From Brevundimonas subvibrioides (lineage in GTDB: Bacteria; Pseudomonadota; Alphaproteobacteria; Caulobacterales; Caulobacteraceae), in assembly GCA_002280475.1 (NCBI GenBank), contig NCEB01000011.1, forward strand, positions 1 to 58,175: a stretch of 58,175 nt of DNA. Reading direction: 5' to 3'. Below are positions 1 to 7,667 of this stretch, one piece after another (positions within the stretch are counted from its first letter, which is position 1; each line of letters begins with the position of its first letter). The notes beneath the pieces were generated by a model. It worked only from the letters and a program-made list of their open reading frames with translations. It made no database searches and had not been told where the DNA came from. Position numbers and translations under genes: made by a program.

Positions 1-8
1 TGTGCATG

Positions 9-80
9 TTCATCCGAGAGGCTCCGCAGAGGGTTGGTTGGCTTCGCAACCCCAGCTTCTCAGCACCCCCTCGGGTGAAC
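9..80. repeat. stem-loop downstream of thrB
   Basis: An outer arm GTTCATCCGAG (from 9) pairs with CTCGGGTGAAC (ending 80) apart from one G-T pair. Inside it GGGTTG and CAACCC form a second stem. It lies 20 bases past the thrB stop and could protect or end the threonine operon transcript, but there is no T-tract. Confidence 0.4.
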
Positions 81-100
81 AACCTTCATAGCTTCGACAG

Positions 101-1033
101 CTAGGCCTCCGCCCACCACGCCGCGCGCCTGAGAAACGCCGCCGGGTCCTTGGGTGTCACCAGCTTGGTCGGGTCGTGGAAGATGCGGTCGTGCAGGCGG
201 GTCAGGGTGAACCGGACGGCGGCGGCCTGGCCCAGGCGCGGCAGGGCGGCGGACTCGGCGGGGGTCAGAGGGCGGACGCTTTCGTAACCCCGGCGGAAGG
301 CCTCGACCGCGCCGGGGATCGGCCTGCCCGCGCCGTCGAAGCCCCAGGCGCTCAGCGCGACGGCGAGGTCGTAGGCCAGGACCCCTGTGCAGCCGAAATA
401 GAAGTCGATCACGCCGGACACTGCCCCGTTCGCGAACAGGACGTTGTCGGGAAAATAGTCGGCGTGGATGGGGCCGGTCAGCAGGTCCTCCGCCCACGGA
501 TCGAGACGGGCCAGAATTGCTTCGACCTCGTCCAGGATGGCGTGGTCCTCGCCCGTCGCCACCGTGGCGCAGCGATCGGCCAGCGTTCGCCACGCATCCG
601 GGCCGACCGGGTTCTCGCGTGGGACCGGGAAATCGGCCGCCGCCAGATGCAATCGCGCCAGCATGGCCCCCGCCGCCTCGACCTCTGACGCGGAAGGGTC
701 GCGCAGCCACGCCCCGCCCAGCCATTCGATCACCGCCGCCGGTCGCCCATTCAGCGTCCCGACCCAGCCCCCGTCCCGCCGCCGGACCGGCCGGGGCGCG
801 GGATAGCCTCGCGCCGCCAGATGATCGGTCAGGCCGAGGCAGAACGGCAGGCTGCCCGCATCGGTCCGCGCCTCGAACAGCGTCAGGACATGGCGCGCCC
901 CGACCGTCTCCAGCCGGTAGTTGGTGTTCTCCACCCCCTCGGCGATCGGATGCAGCGCCACGAGATCGCCGAGGTCGTAGTCCGACAGGAAGGCCTCGGC
1001 CTCCCCGTCCGAGACCGGAGTAAAGACGGCCAA
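101..1033 (-). CDS. thrB: homoserine kinase, ThrB type (APH fold)
   Basis: This 310-residue protein phosphorylates homoserine to O-phosphohomoserine, the committed step to threonine. It belongs to the aminoglycoside-phosphotransferase-fold ThrB of alphaproteobacteria and Pseudomonas, not the GHMP kinase of E. coli. The catalytic loop HADYFPDN is near residue 190 and the metal-binding IDFYFG about 18 residues later; the N-terminal VENTNYRL is typical. The start is a TTG (1033-1031) placed directly after the TGA of the upstream aspartokinase-homoserine dehydrogenase gene, so translation is probably coupled. The start MAVFTPVSD fits the family. Expression should follow the Thr-leader attenuator upstream of the operon. 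Confidence 0.93.
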   Translation of the reverse strand: MAVFTPVSDGEAEAFLSDYDLGDLVALHPIAEGVENTNYRLETVGARHVLTLFEARTDAGSLPFCLGLTDHLAARGYPAPRPVRRRDGGWVGTLNGRPAAVIEWLGGAWLRDPSASEVEAAGAMLARLHLAAADFPVPRENPVGPDAWRTLADRCATVATGEDHAILDEVEAILARLDPWAEDLLTGPIHADYFPDNVLFANGAVSGVIDFYFGCTGVLAYDLAVALSAWGFDGAGRPIPGAVEAFRRGYESVRPLTPAESAALPRLGQAAAVRFTLTRLHDRIFHDPTKLVTPKDPAAFLRRAAWWAEA

Positions 1034-2770
1034 TCAGTGATGCCCCAGCGACGCGTGCCGCGCCCGGACGATGTCGTTCAGGTCGGCCAGCACGCTCTCG
1101 GTCGTCGGCCAGCGGCCCGCGCCGCGCCCGCCGCAGGACCAGACCCGCCCGTCCTCGCCATAGACCTTCACGCCGTTCCGCTCCCCGTTCAGGGCGAGGA
1201 AGAACGGGTCGTCGAGGCCGACGTCAAGCGAAACCGACGCCTTCAGCGCCTCGCCCTCGCGGAAACAGGCCCCGATCTGGCGCACGGGGCCCGAGGGGTT
1301 GAAGTCCTCCGACAGGGCCGCGCAGGGCACCTCGTCCTCGGGCGTGCGGCCGAAGGCCTCGAAGGCCAGCAGCCGCACCTTGGCCGCCGAATCGCGGCCT
1401 TCCAGGTCCGACGACGGATCCTCCTCGGCGAAGCCCGCGACCCGCGCGTCGGCCAGGGCGTCGGCGAAGTCGGCGCCCGCCTGGATGCGGCTGAGCATGA
1501 AGTTGACCGTGCCGTTCAGGATGGCCTCGAACCCCTTGACCGGCCCGGCGGCGCGGGCGGCGCGCACCGTCTCGATCATCGGGGCCCCGCCGCCGACCGC
1601 CGCCGAATAGGCCAGGCGGGCCCCCTTGGCCCGGGCCAGATCGGCCAAGCCTTGCGGGTCCCGGCTGATGGCCTGTTTGTTGGCGCTGGCGACGTCGACG
1701 CCCCGTTCCAGCGCGGCCCGGATCAGGTCATGGCCCGCCCCACCCTCGGACAGGGCCTCCAGCAGGATGTCGGGCTGGAGCGCCAGCAGGGCCTCGCGGT
1801 CGGCTGTGAACAGCTCGGCGGGGGCCTCGACGTCACGCGGCTTCTGCGGATCGCGGACCAGGACGCCCACGACCTGGAACCGGTCGTCGGCCAGCAGCCG
1901 TTTCAGCAGCCCCCCGCCCACCACGCCGCATCCGGCGATGGCGACCTTCAGCGGGGCGTCGGGCACCGAGGGCCCCGGAGGCGCCGACTGTTCGCCCACC
2001 ACCGTGCAGTCCGACCGACCCAAGGCGGCGACCTCGATCTCGACCGACCGCTCCTGTCCCAGGTCAATGGCGTCGTGCTGGACCAGGGCCCCGCCATGGC
2101 GGCGCGCGTCGTCCCAGTTGGCGCGGCGAAACCGCAGGGGCTTGCCAGACGCGGAGGCCGGGTCGCGGTCGTAGAGTCCGTCGACGTCCTTCACCAGCCG
2201 GGCGCGTTTCAGCCCCAGCTCGGCCGCCAGAAACACTGCCGTCAGGTCCGATCCGCCCCGGCCCAGCAGGACGACGCGGCCGTTCGGGCGCACGGCGCCG
2301 AAGCCTGGCACCACCACGACCTGATGCGACGCCAGGGCCCGGTTCAGCGCCTCGGCGTGCAGCGAGACCGGGTGCGCGTGCTCGACCGGGCCCTCGGCCA
2401 CGATGCCGAGCTCGCGCACCGACAGTGCGCAGGCGTCCAGCCCGATGCGGTCGCAGGCGATCGCCACCAGAGCCGCCGCCTTTTCCTCGCCGAGGGCGAC
2501 ATAGGCCGGGAGCAGGTCGTTCTCGTGATCGAGGCCCAGTTCACGGGCATCAGCGAGCAGCCGATCGGTATGGCCGCCGAGGGCGGAGACCACCGCAACG
2601 ACCTTCCGCCCGGCACGGACGTGGCCATAGAGTTCCGACGCCACGGCAGGAGCGCAGGACTGATCCTTGAGGATCGAGGAGCCGAACTTGAGGACCACGA
2701 CCTCGGGTGCCGGCGCGGGCGCCGGAAGCGGTTTTTCGACGACGGCGAGATGGGCCTGGGAGAGGGGCAT
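1034..2770 (-). CDS. compact aspartokinase-homoserine dehydrogenase fusion lacking ACT domains
   Basis: A 578-residue bifunctional-looking protein. Residues about 22-265 are an amino-acid-kinase domain with VLKFGSSILKD (usually KFGG) and GRGGSDLTA, expected to make aspartyl phosphate. Residues about 283-578 are homoserine dehydrogenase, with the Rossmann motif AGCGVVGGGLLKRL, the substrate motif LNGTVNFML and EGRDSAAKVRLLA. E. coli ThrA and MetL are about 810-820 residues with regulatory ACT domains between the halves; here the linker is about 20 residues and neither an internal nor a C-terminal ACT domain is visible. It is the first gene of the operon with thrB. The lack of ACT domains suggests control by the Thr attenuator upstream rather than by allosteric threonine. 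Whether the kinase half is active is not shown by sequence. Confidence 0.88.
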   Translation of the reverse strand: MPLSQAHLAVVEKPLPAPAPAPEVVVLKFGSSILKDQSCAPAVASELYGHVRAGRKVVAVVSALGGHTDRLLADARELGLDHENDLLPAYVALGEEKAAALVAIACDRIGLDACALSVRELGIVAEGPVEHAHPVSLHAEALNRALASHQVVVVPGFGAVRPNGRVVLLGRGGSDLTAVFLAAELGLKRARLVKDVDGLYDRDPASASGKPLRFRRANWDDARRHGGALVQHDAIDLGQERSVEIEVAALGRSDCTVVGEQSAPPGPSVPDAPLKVAIAGCGVVGGGLLKRLLADDRFQVVGVLVRDPQKPRDVEAPAELFTADREALLALQPDILLEALSEGGAGHDLIRAALERGVDVASANKQAISRDPQGLADLARAKGARLAYSAAVGGGAPMIETVRAARAAGPVKGFEAILNGTVNFMLSRIQAGADFADALADARVAGFAEEDPSSDLEGRDSAAKVRLLAFEAFGRTPEDEVPCAALSEDFNPSGPVRQIGACFREGEALKASVSLDVGLDDPFFLALNGERNGVKVYGEDGRVWSCGGRGAGRWPTTESVLADLNDIVRARHASLGHH

Positions 2771-2808
2771 CGGAGTGTTCCGTGAACTGAGAGGGTGGAT
2801 TTCGGGCG

Positions 2809-2841
2809 AAAGAAAACCCGCCGGGCCGGGGCCGGGCGGGT
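2809..2841 (-). terminator. attenuator terminator of the threonine operon
   Basis: On the minus strand ACCCGCC pairs with GGCGGGT, extended past one mismatch by three more pairs, and is followed by the T-rich run TTTTCTTT. It lies between the Thr-rich leader stop codon and the aspartokinase-homoserine dehydrogenase start. A GGGCGGG stretch in the end of the leader reading frame (about 2885-2895) can pair with the CCCGCCC of the terminator's first arm, giving a plausible antiterminator. Confidence 0.75.
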
Positions 2842-2875
2842 GGGGTTTGCTGGGCTGTCTGTTCGACCGCGCGTG

Positions 2876-2950
2876 CTAACCTGTCCCCGCCCGCGAGGGG
2901 CCGGTGGTGGTCATACCGGTGGTGGTCGAAATAAGGGTCGCAGGCGTCAT
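2876..2950 (-). CDS. thrL: threonine-rich leader peptide (thrL-like)
   Basis: A 24-codon reading frame starts ATG at 2950 and ends TAG at 2876. Nine of the 24 residues are threonine, including two TTT runs at residues 9-11 and 14-16, with one isoleucine. It lies just upstream of a strong terminator hairpin and of the aspartokinase-homoserine dehydrogenase-thrB operon. This is the layout of transcription attenuation by ribosome stalling: when charged threonyl-tRNA is scarce the ribosome stalls in the Thr codons and the antiterminator can form. Family knowledge comes from E. coli thrL; this peptide is not similar to it beyond composition. I chose this frame for its Thr clusters and position. 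Confidence 0.8.
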   Translation of the reverse strand: MTPATLISTTTGMTTTGPSRAGTG

Positions 2951-3196
2951 CGACCGCGCCGCTAGGGCGGAGGTCGAGGTCGAAACGGCGATGCGGCCGA
3001 GACGGGACACGGGCGAGACCTTGTGAATAACGTCGATGCAAGGGTGTCGAGCCGGGATGCGCCCGTCAACCCGTCTGCGCATTTTTCTTTCGTCGAAGGG
3101 GCAGGCTGAGGCTCCTTGGTCACGCATTTGGTGCGAGGCGGGCGCATCGAGGTGAATTTTTCCTCTTGACCGGCGGTCTTCGCAACCGCAACGTAA

Positions 3197-3318
3197 CTCC
3201 ACTCATCAAGACCGGCGGAGGGATAGGCCCTTTGATGCCGGGGCAACCATCGGGTTCCGCCCGAACGGTGCCAACTCCTGCGGGGAGGGTTCCGACCTTC
3301 CGCGAGAGATGAGTGGAG
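3197..3318 (+). ncRNA. SAM-I (S-box) class riboswitch
   Basis: The P1 helix is 11 perfect pairs, 3197-3207 with 3308-3318. The core carries the S-box conserved stretches in order: ATCAAGA, GGAGGGA, GGCCC, TGATGCCGGGGCAACC, GGTGCCAA and the closing GAGAGATGAG. P3 is TCGGG-TTCCG-CCCGA and P4 is a GCGGGGAGGGT/ACCTTCCGC hairpin. It lies 48 bases upstream of metX. The 3' strand of P1 (GTGGAG, 3313-3318) can pair instead with CTCCAC at 3336-3341, and a small ACGGT/ACCGT hairpin follows without a T-run, so the switch may act on translation. SAM binding should lower metX-metB expression. Confidence 0.9.
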
Positions 3319-3366
3319 CGTCGATGAGGCGGCGTCTCCACGGTCTGTCACCGTCCGGGGTCTTGC

Positions 3367-4455
3367 ATGAGCAGGACGATGCGGACGACGATCATGGCCT
3401 TCGACATCCAGACCCTCCCCGACCTTCCAGATTCCCTCTGTCGCCACCCAGCGCTCGACGCCAGGACGCGCGTGCCGAAGATCGCACGTGGCGGCGTCGC
3501 CGTGGACCTGCCTGTCCAGATCCCGGCCGATTTCCGGCTCCAGTCCGGCGAGCGGCTGGCGCAAGGCCGCCTCGTCGGGCGGCTGCACGGTCGCGAGGGC
3601 GCGCCGCTGGTCGTCGTCGCCGGTGGGATCTCGGCCGGGCGGTTCGTGCACCGGACCGAGACCAATGGCCTCGGCTGGTGGTCGGGTGCGGTCTCGATCC
3701 GCGGCCCCATCGACCTGAACCGGTTCCAGGTCCTGGCCTTCGACTATGCGCCCGAGGCAGCGGACGGCGGCCGGCCGGTCACCATCACCACCCACGACCA
3801 GGCCCGGCTGCTGGGGCTGATCCTCGACGCGATCGGCGATCCGGTCGTTTCGGCGTTCGTGGGTTGCTCCTATGGCGGCATGATCGCACTGGCCTTCGCC
3901 GAGCTGTTCCCCGAGCGGGTCGAACAGCTGGTCGTGGTCTCGGCCGCCCATCAGGCACACCCCCAGGCGACCGCCTGGCGCGGCATCCAACGGCGCATCC
4001 TGCAGCTGGCCGAGGCGGCGGGACGCCCCGAGGATGGCGTCGCCCTGGCCCGCGAACTGGCCATGACCACCTATCGCACGGCCGAGGAGTTCGGCGAGCG
4101 GTTCGAGAGCGCCGCGCCCAAGTCCGTCGGCGGGGCCTATCCGGTCTGTGATTATCTGACGGCGCGGGGCCGGGCCTATCGGACGCACACCACACCCGCG
4201 CGCTGGCTGTCGCTGTCGGACTCGATCGACCGTCATGCCGTGACGCCCGAGGCGATCCGCACGCCCACGACCCTGGTGGGCTTTTCCTCCGACCGGCTGG
4301 TGCCGATCGAGGACGTCCGCGAACTGGCCGCACGGCTGCCGACCCTGTTCCGCTTCGTCGAGGCCCCGTCCCTGTACGGCCACGACGCCTTTCTGAAGGA
4401 GGACGAGGCGGTCGCCGCCATCCTCCGCGCCGCCCTGAAGGAGATCGATCAATGA
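3367..4455 (+). CDS. metX: homoserine O-acyltransferase, MetX family
   Basis: This alpha/beta hydrolase-fold enzyme (362 residues from this ATG; ATGs at 3379 and 3394 are alternatives) activates homoserine by O-acylation for methionine synthesis. The nucleophile elbow is GCSYGG with Ser168; Asp309 (FSSDRLVP) and His339 (YGHDAF) complete the triad. The acyl donor, acetyl- or succinyl-CoA, cannot be settled from sequence; pairing with a MetB-like enzyme makes a succinyl donor reasonable. It is the first gene after the SAM riboswitch and overlaps metB by four bases (ATGA), so the two form one transcript repressed by SAM. Confidence 0.85.
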   Translation: MSRTMRTTIMAFDIQTLPDLPDSLCRHPALDARTRVPKIARGGVAVDLPVQIPADFRLQSGERLAQGRLVGRLHGREGAPLVVVAGGISAGRFVHRTETNGLGWWSGAVSIRGPIDLNRFQVLAFDYAPEAADGGRPVTITTHDQARLLGLILDAIGDPVVSAFVGCSYGGMIALAFAELFPERVEQLVVVSAAHQAHPQATAWRGIQRRILQLAEAAGRPEDGVALARELAMTTYRTAEEFGERFESAAPKSVGGAYPVCDYLTARGRAYRTHTTPARWLSLSDSIDRHAVTPEAIRTPTTLVGFSSDRLVPIEDVRELAARLPTLFRFVEAPSLYGHDAFLKEDEAVAAILRAALKEIDQ

Positions 4456-5639
4456 CGATCGCGCGCCGCCCGCATCACGCCCACACCACCTGCGCTCGCT
4501 CGGGCGTCGACACCGACACGGCCCACGGCGCCGTCATGCCGCCGCTGTATCTGTCGTCGAACTATTCCTTCGCCGGCTTCGAACAGAAGCGGAAATACGA
4601 CTACAGCCGGTCCGGCAATCCGACCCGCGACGTCCTGGCCGAGACCCTGGCCGAGCTGGAGGGCGGGGCGGGCTGCGTCGTCACGGCGACCGGCATGGCG
4701 GCGGTCGATCTGCCGCTGAGCCTGCTGGAGCCCGGCGACCTGCTGATCGCGCCGCACGACTGTTACGGCGGGACCCATCGGCTGCTGTGCGCGCGGGCCC
4801 GGAAGGGGCATTTCGAGGTGCTGTGGGTCGATCAGGGCGATCCCGCCGCGCTGGAGGCGGCCCTGGCCCTGAACCCCAAGCTGGTGCTGGTCGAGACGCC
4901 GTCGAACCCCCTGCTGAGGGTCGTCGACATCGCCGACATCTGCGCTCGGGCGCACCGGGTCGGAGCCAAGGTGGTGGCCGACAACACCTTCCTGTCGCCC
5001 GCCCTGCAGCGGCCCATCGAACTGGGCGCCGACATCGTGGTCCACTCGACGACGAAATACATCAATGGCCATTCGGACGTCGTCGGCGGCGCGGTGATCG
5101 CGGCCGATCCGGCGGACCATGCGGAGCTGGCCTGGTGGGCCAACTGTCTGGGGGTCACGGGATCGCCGTTCGACGCCTATCTGACGCTGCGCGGGGTGCG
5201 GACGCTGTTCGCCCGGATCGAGCGGCAGCAGACGACGGCCGGCAAGGTGGCGGCCTTGCTGGAGGCCCATCCGGCGGTGTCGGCGGTGCATTATCCGGGC
5301 CTGGCCTCCCACCCCGGACACGCCCTGGCGGCGCGCCAGCAGCGGGGACCGGGGGCGATGCTCAGCTTCGAGCTGGCGGGGGGCGTCGAAGCGGTCCGCC
5401 AGCTGGTCGAGACGCTGGACACCTTCACCCTGGCCGAGAGCCTGGGCGGGGTCGAAAGCCTGATCGCCCATCCGGCGACCATGACCCACGCCGCCATGAC
5501 GCCGGAAGCGCGGGCCGTGGCCGGGATCACCGAGGGGCTGCTGCGTCTGTCCGTCGGACTGGAGCACGAGGACGACCTGATCGCCGACCTGGTTCAGGCA
5601 CTGGATGCGTTGGTGCTGGAGGAAGCGGCGGCGGCCTGA
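4452..5639 (+). CDS. metB: cystathionine gamma-synthase / O-acylhomoserine sulfhydrylase family (MetB-like)
   Basis: A 395-residue PLP enzyme of the Cys/Met metabolism family. It has YSRSGNPTRD near residue 54, the aromatic-stacking region CYGGTHRL, and the Schiff-base lysine K202 in HSTTKYINGHSD. The last motif and the length are closest to MetB, which joins an O-acylhomoserine with cysteine to give cystathionine; a direct sulfhydrylase (MetZ) role is the alternative. The ATG overlaps the metX stop (ATGA), showing translational coupling in a two-gene riboswitch-controlled methionine operon. Confidence 0.87.
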   Translation: MTIARRPHHAHTTCARSGVDTDTAHGAVMPPLYLSSNYSFAGFEQKRKYDYSRSGNPTRDVLAETLAELEGGAGCVVTATGMAAVDLPLSLLEPGDLLIAPHDCYGGTHRLLCARARKGHFEVLWVDQGDPAALEAALALNPKLVLVETPSNPLLRVVDIADICARAHRVGAKVVADNTFLSPALQRPIELGADIVVHSTTKYINGHSDVVGGAVIAADPADHAELAWWANCLGVTGSPFDAYLTLRGVRTLFARIERQQTTAGKVAALLEAHPAVSAVHYPGLASHPGHALAARQQRGPGAMLSFELAGGVEAVRQLVETLDTFTLAESLGGVESLIAHPATMTHAAMTPEARAVAGITEGLLRLSVGLEHEDDLIADLVQALDALVLEEAAAA

Positions 5640-5812
5640 TTGGACTCGGGAGGGACCGGGTGCAATGAGTCCAATTCGTAAGAGGTTACTGTTAGAGTCT
5701 TCAACAAGTTATTGGATCTAGGAAATAACTCCTAGAGATGGACTTTTGGTGTTCATCTGGCACCTACTCCAAAGTGCTGGCTCGGGACGAGGGTTGAAGA
5801 TTTGTGAGCCGG
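5640..5812. other. lower-GC intergenic stretch with small hairpin
   Basis: The stretch between metB and the convergent HEPN-like gene is clearly richer in A and T than its surroundings. It contains one 7-bp hairpin, TCTAGGA (5717-5723) with TCCTAGA (5730-5736), loop AATAAC, with no T-run on either strand. No gene is supported here. Confidence 0.4.
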
Positions 5813-6364
5813 CTATTCGGTCCGCAACTTGCCTTTCAAGACAAGCAATAGGCAAAGCGCGTGCTTGAAATCGCGATCCGCAGCGGTCCGAGCAGTGGAC
5901 CAATCCGATATGGCTCGCTCCACGCGGGTCGCAAGCACCAGGGCATCTGTCTCGCTCAGCGAAGCATTCATATCGTAGTCGGCATCGTGGCGTTTCGCCT
6001 GAGAGTCAGAAAACGCGGCCGCCATCGTTCGAATGAACGGCGGAGCGACAGTGACGGGCGCGGCTGCATGCTGAAAGAATCCAGACACGTTCGCTTCAAT
6101 CTGACCACCGCGGCATTTGGACAAGGCCGACAAAAGTCCTGCATGGGTCAGCACGCGAGAGAACATCCGTCGTCTCACCGATAATGCGCCGCCCGTTCCC
6201 ACAATCCGATCAGACACTTCCTTCATCAGGAAGCTGAAAAGCGCATAGTACGATGTCGATATCGAGCGGCGAACTCTGGCGCCGCTCAAGCGGCCGCGTT
6301 GCCCAGGTTGCCGAGCCAGCAATTGACGGGCCGTATCCAGAAGCTCGACATGATGGGCCGCCAT
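5813..6364 (-). CDS. HEPN-like domain protein, putative toxin-like partner
   Basis: A 183-residue protein. The stretch VRRSISTSYYALFSFL near residues 31-46 resembles the second helix of HEPN domains (usually xxRxYYAxFH), and RHDADYDMNASLSETDALVLATRV near residues 125-148 resembles the R-x-ADY helix of the same fold. A canonical R-x4-6-H RNase motif is not clear, so RNase activity is not shown. Its ATG overlaps the stop of the small upstream gene by one base (TAATG), so the two are co-translated. Base composition is lower in GC than in neighbouring genes, which hints at transfer. A HEPN toxin in an uncharacterised toxin-antitoxin or defence pair is an inference. Confidence 0.55.
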   Translation of the reverse strand: MAAHHVELLDTARQLLARQPGQRGRLSGARVRRSISTSYYALFSFLMKEVSDRIVGTGGALSVRRRMFSRVLTHAGLLSALSKCRGGQIEANVSGFFQHAAAPVTVAPPFIRTMAAAFSDSQAKRHDADYDMNASLSETDALVLATRVERAISDWSTARTAADRDFKHALCLLLVLKGKLRTE

Positions 6365-6627
6365 TAAGCGGCTTCGGCCAATCTGACACTCGCAAACCGT
6401 TCGTCGATTTCCGCGACCGCGTCTTCGATCGACTGAACCAGCGGCGTCATCTGGTCCAGTTTGAAAGTGTTCAGACCCTTTACCTCAAGAACCACCCTCA
6501 AAAACTCACCGCCGAGTTCATCGTCGTTCTCGTCGACCGAAATGCCGCTGAGCCGATCAGCAAGCGGCGAACGGAAAACCGTTTCACGGACCTTTTCGGT
6601 CACTTCGCTGAATGTCGCCTGTTTCAT
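6364..6627 (-). CDS. small acidic protein paired with the HEPN-like gene
   Basis: An 87-residue acidic protein from the ATG at 6627. I do not recognise a family. It has an acidic loop (VDENDDELGGEF) followed by a predicted beta strand (FLRVVLEVKG) and an amphipathic helix (LVQSIEDAVAEIDERF). It lacks the GS...DxD motif of the minimal nucleotidyltransferases that often accompany HEPN proteins. A TATGAT hexamer lies seven bases before the ATG, so transcription would start at or very near the start codon and the mRNA may be leaderless. Overlap with the HEPN-like gene (TAATG) and its order before it suit an antitoxin or regulatory partner, which is inference. Confidence 0.5.
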   Translation of the reverse strand: MKQATFSEVTEKVRETVFRSPLADRLSGISVDENDDELGGEFLRVVLEVKGLNTFKLDQMTPLVQSIEDAVAEIDERFASVRLAEAA

Positions 6628-6671
6628 TCTAAAGATCATATCACAACGTCGGCGGCAGCGAGCGCCTTGTT

Positions 6672-7667
6672 TCATGATGCCGGTCGTGCCTGGGTCTGCA
6701 TGGCGCCGGTCATGGGGATGAAGAAGACGCCGACGTCGCGGCGGCTGCGGACCCGGCCGTCGGCGTCCTTGGTGTAGACGTACAGCACCTGGCCCCGGCG
6801 GAAGGGTTGGCCGATGGGGATGATCAGCTTGCCGCCGGGCTTCAGCTGGCGGAACAGCTCGGGCGGGGCGTACTGGGCCACGCAGGTCAGCATGATGGTG
6901 TCGAAGCCCTCGGTCACCTCAGGCCAGCCGAAATAGCCGTCGCCGACGCGCGAGTGCACGTTGTCGTAGCCCAGCGGGTCGAAGATCTTGCCCACCGCTT
7001 CGCCGATCGGCTGGATGATCTCGATGGTGTAGCTGTCGCGCACGATGCGGCTGAGCAGCGACGACTGGAAGCCCGAGCCGGTGCCGATCTCCAGCGTGAC
7101 GTCGGTCGGCTTGGGCGCCGCCAGCTGGGTCATATAGGCCTGGCCCAGATAGTCGGACAGGACGCTGCCGTGGCCGATGGCCCAGGGTTTGGGGTCGGCC
7201 TCATAGGCCTGGTAGGCGGTCGAGGCGTCGGACGCATAGGCATAGTGGAAGAAGTCGCGTGGCACGCTCTCGAAGGCGCGGACCACGTTCGGATCGTGCG
7301 CGCCGAAGCGGCCGTCGAGATAGGTGCGGATGCGGTCGATGGCGGCGGGCTTCCTCGCCTGGATCGCGTCGAACTGCGCTTCGGTCAGGGCGTGCGGACG
7401 CTCCGAGGCCTGCATGGCGGCGTTGAAGCGGGCCCAGGACCAGGGTTCCGTCGGCATACGGACGGTCGGGGAGATCGCCGAGGCGGAGCCCGCGTCGGCG
7501 GCGGTGTTGGCGGCGGGCGCCGCCGCGCCCGAGGCGGCCGGGCCCGTGGCTTGCGTCGGATTCAGCCGGGCCTGGACCGACTTCATCGTCTGCTCGTCGC
7601 AGGCGGCGAGACCCCCGAGCGCAGCGGCTCCGGCGGTGGTCAGGAAGGAACGTCTGCCGAGGGTCAT
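6672..7667 (-). CDS. exported protein-L-isoaspartate O-methyltransferase-like protein
   Basis: A 331-residue protein. The N-terminus MTLGRRSFLTTAGAAALGGLAAC carries a twin-arginine motif and a lipobox-like cysteine, so export through Tat and lipid anchoring are likely. The SAM-binding motif LEIGTGSGFQSS near residue 190 and the C-terminal half match the PCMT family, which repairs isoaspartyl residues. SAM outside the cytoplasm would be puzzling, so either the protein stays cytoplasmic-facing or it has another role. It is the last gene of a three-gene operon: its ATG overlaps the stop of the membrane spermidine-synthase-like gene (ATGA). Confidence 0.75.
   Translation of the reverse strand: MTLGRRSFLTTAGAAALGGLAACDEQTMKSVQARLNPTQATGPAASGAAAPAANTAADAGSASAISPTVRMPTEPWSWARFNAAMQASERPHALTEAQFDAIQARKPAAIDRIRTYLDGRFGAHDPNVVRAFESVPRDFFHYAYASDASTAYQAYEADPKPWAIGHGSVLSDYLGQAYMTQLAAPKPTDVTLEIGTGSGFQSSLLSRIVRDSYTIEIIQPIGEAVGKIFDPLGYDNVHSRVGDGYFGWPEVTEGFDTIMLTCVAQYAPPELFRQLKPGGKLIIPIGQPFRRGQVLYVYTKDADGRVRSRRDVGVFFIPMTGAMQTQARPAS

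Noticed and set aside
821..2785. Long plus-strand reading frame opposite the threonine operon
   Set aside because: It is the antisense shadow of the aspartokinase-homoserine dehydrogenase gene: its translation is rich in Arg, Gly, Gln and His with no domain, while the minus strand has clear family motifs.
2951..3196. Specific -35/-10 boxes for the divergent thr and met promoters
   Set aside because: TTGACC at 3166 is a fair -35 for met but no convincing -10 lies at 16-19 bases; the thr side shows nothing better, so I did not call them.
2962..4452. Long minus-strand frame opposite metX
   Set aside because: No recognisable motifs, typical GC-rich antisense composition, and it would cross the SAM riboswitch and metX.
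5717..5736. Intrinsic terminator for metB or the HEPN-like gene
   Set aside because: The 7-bp hairpin has no T-run on either strand; kept only as a note in the intergenic entry.
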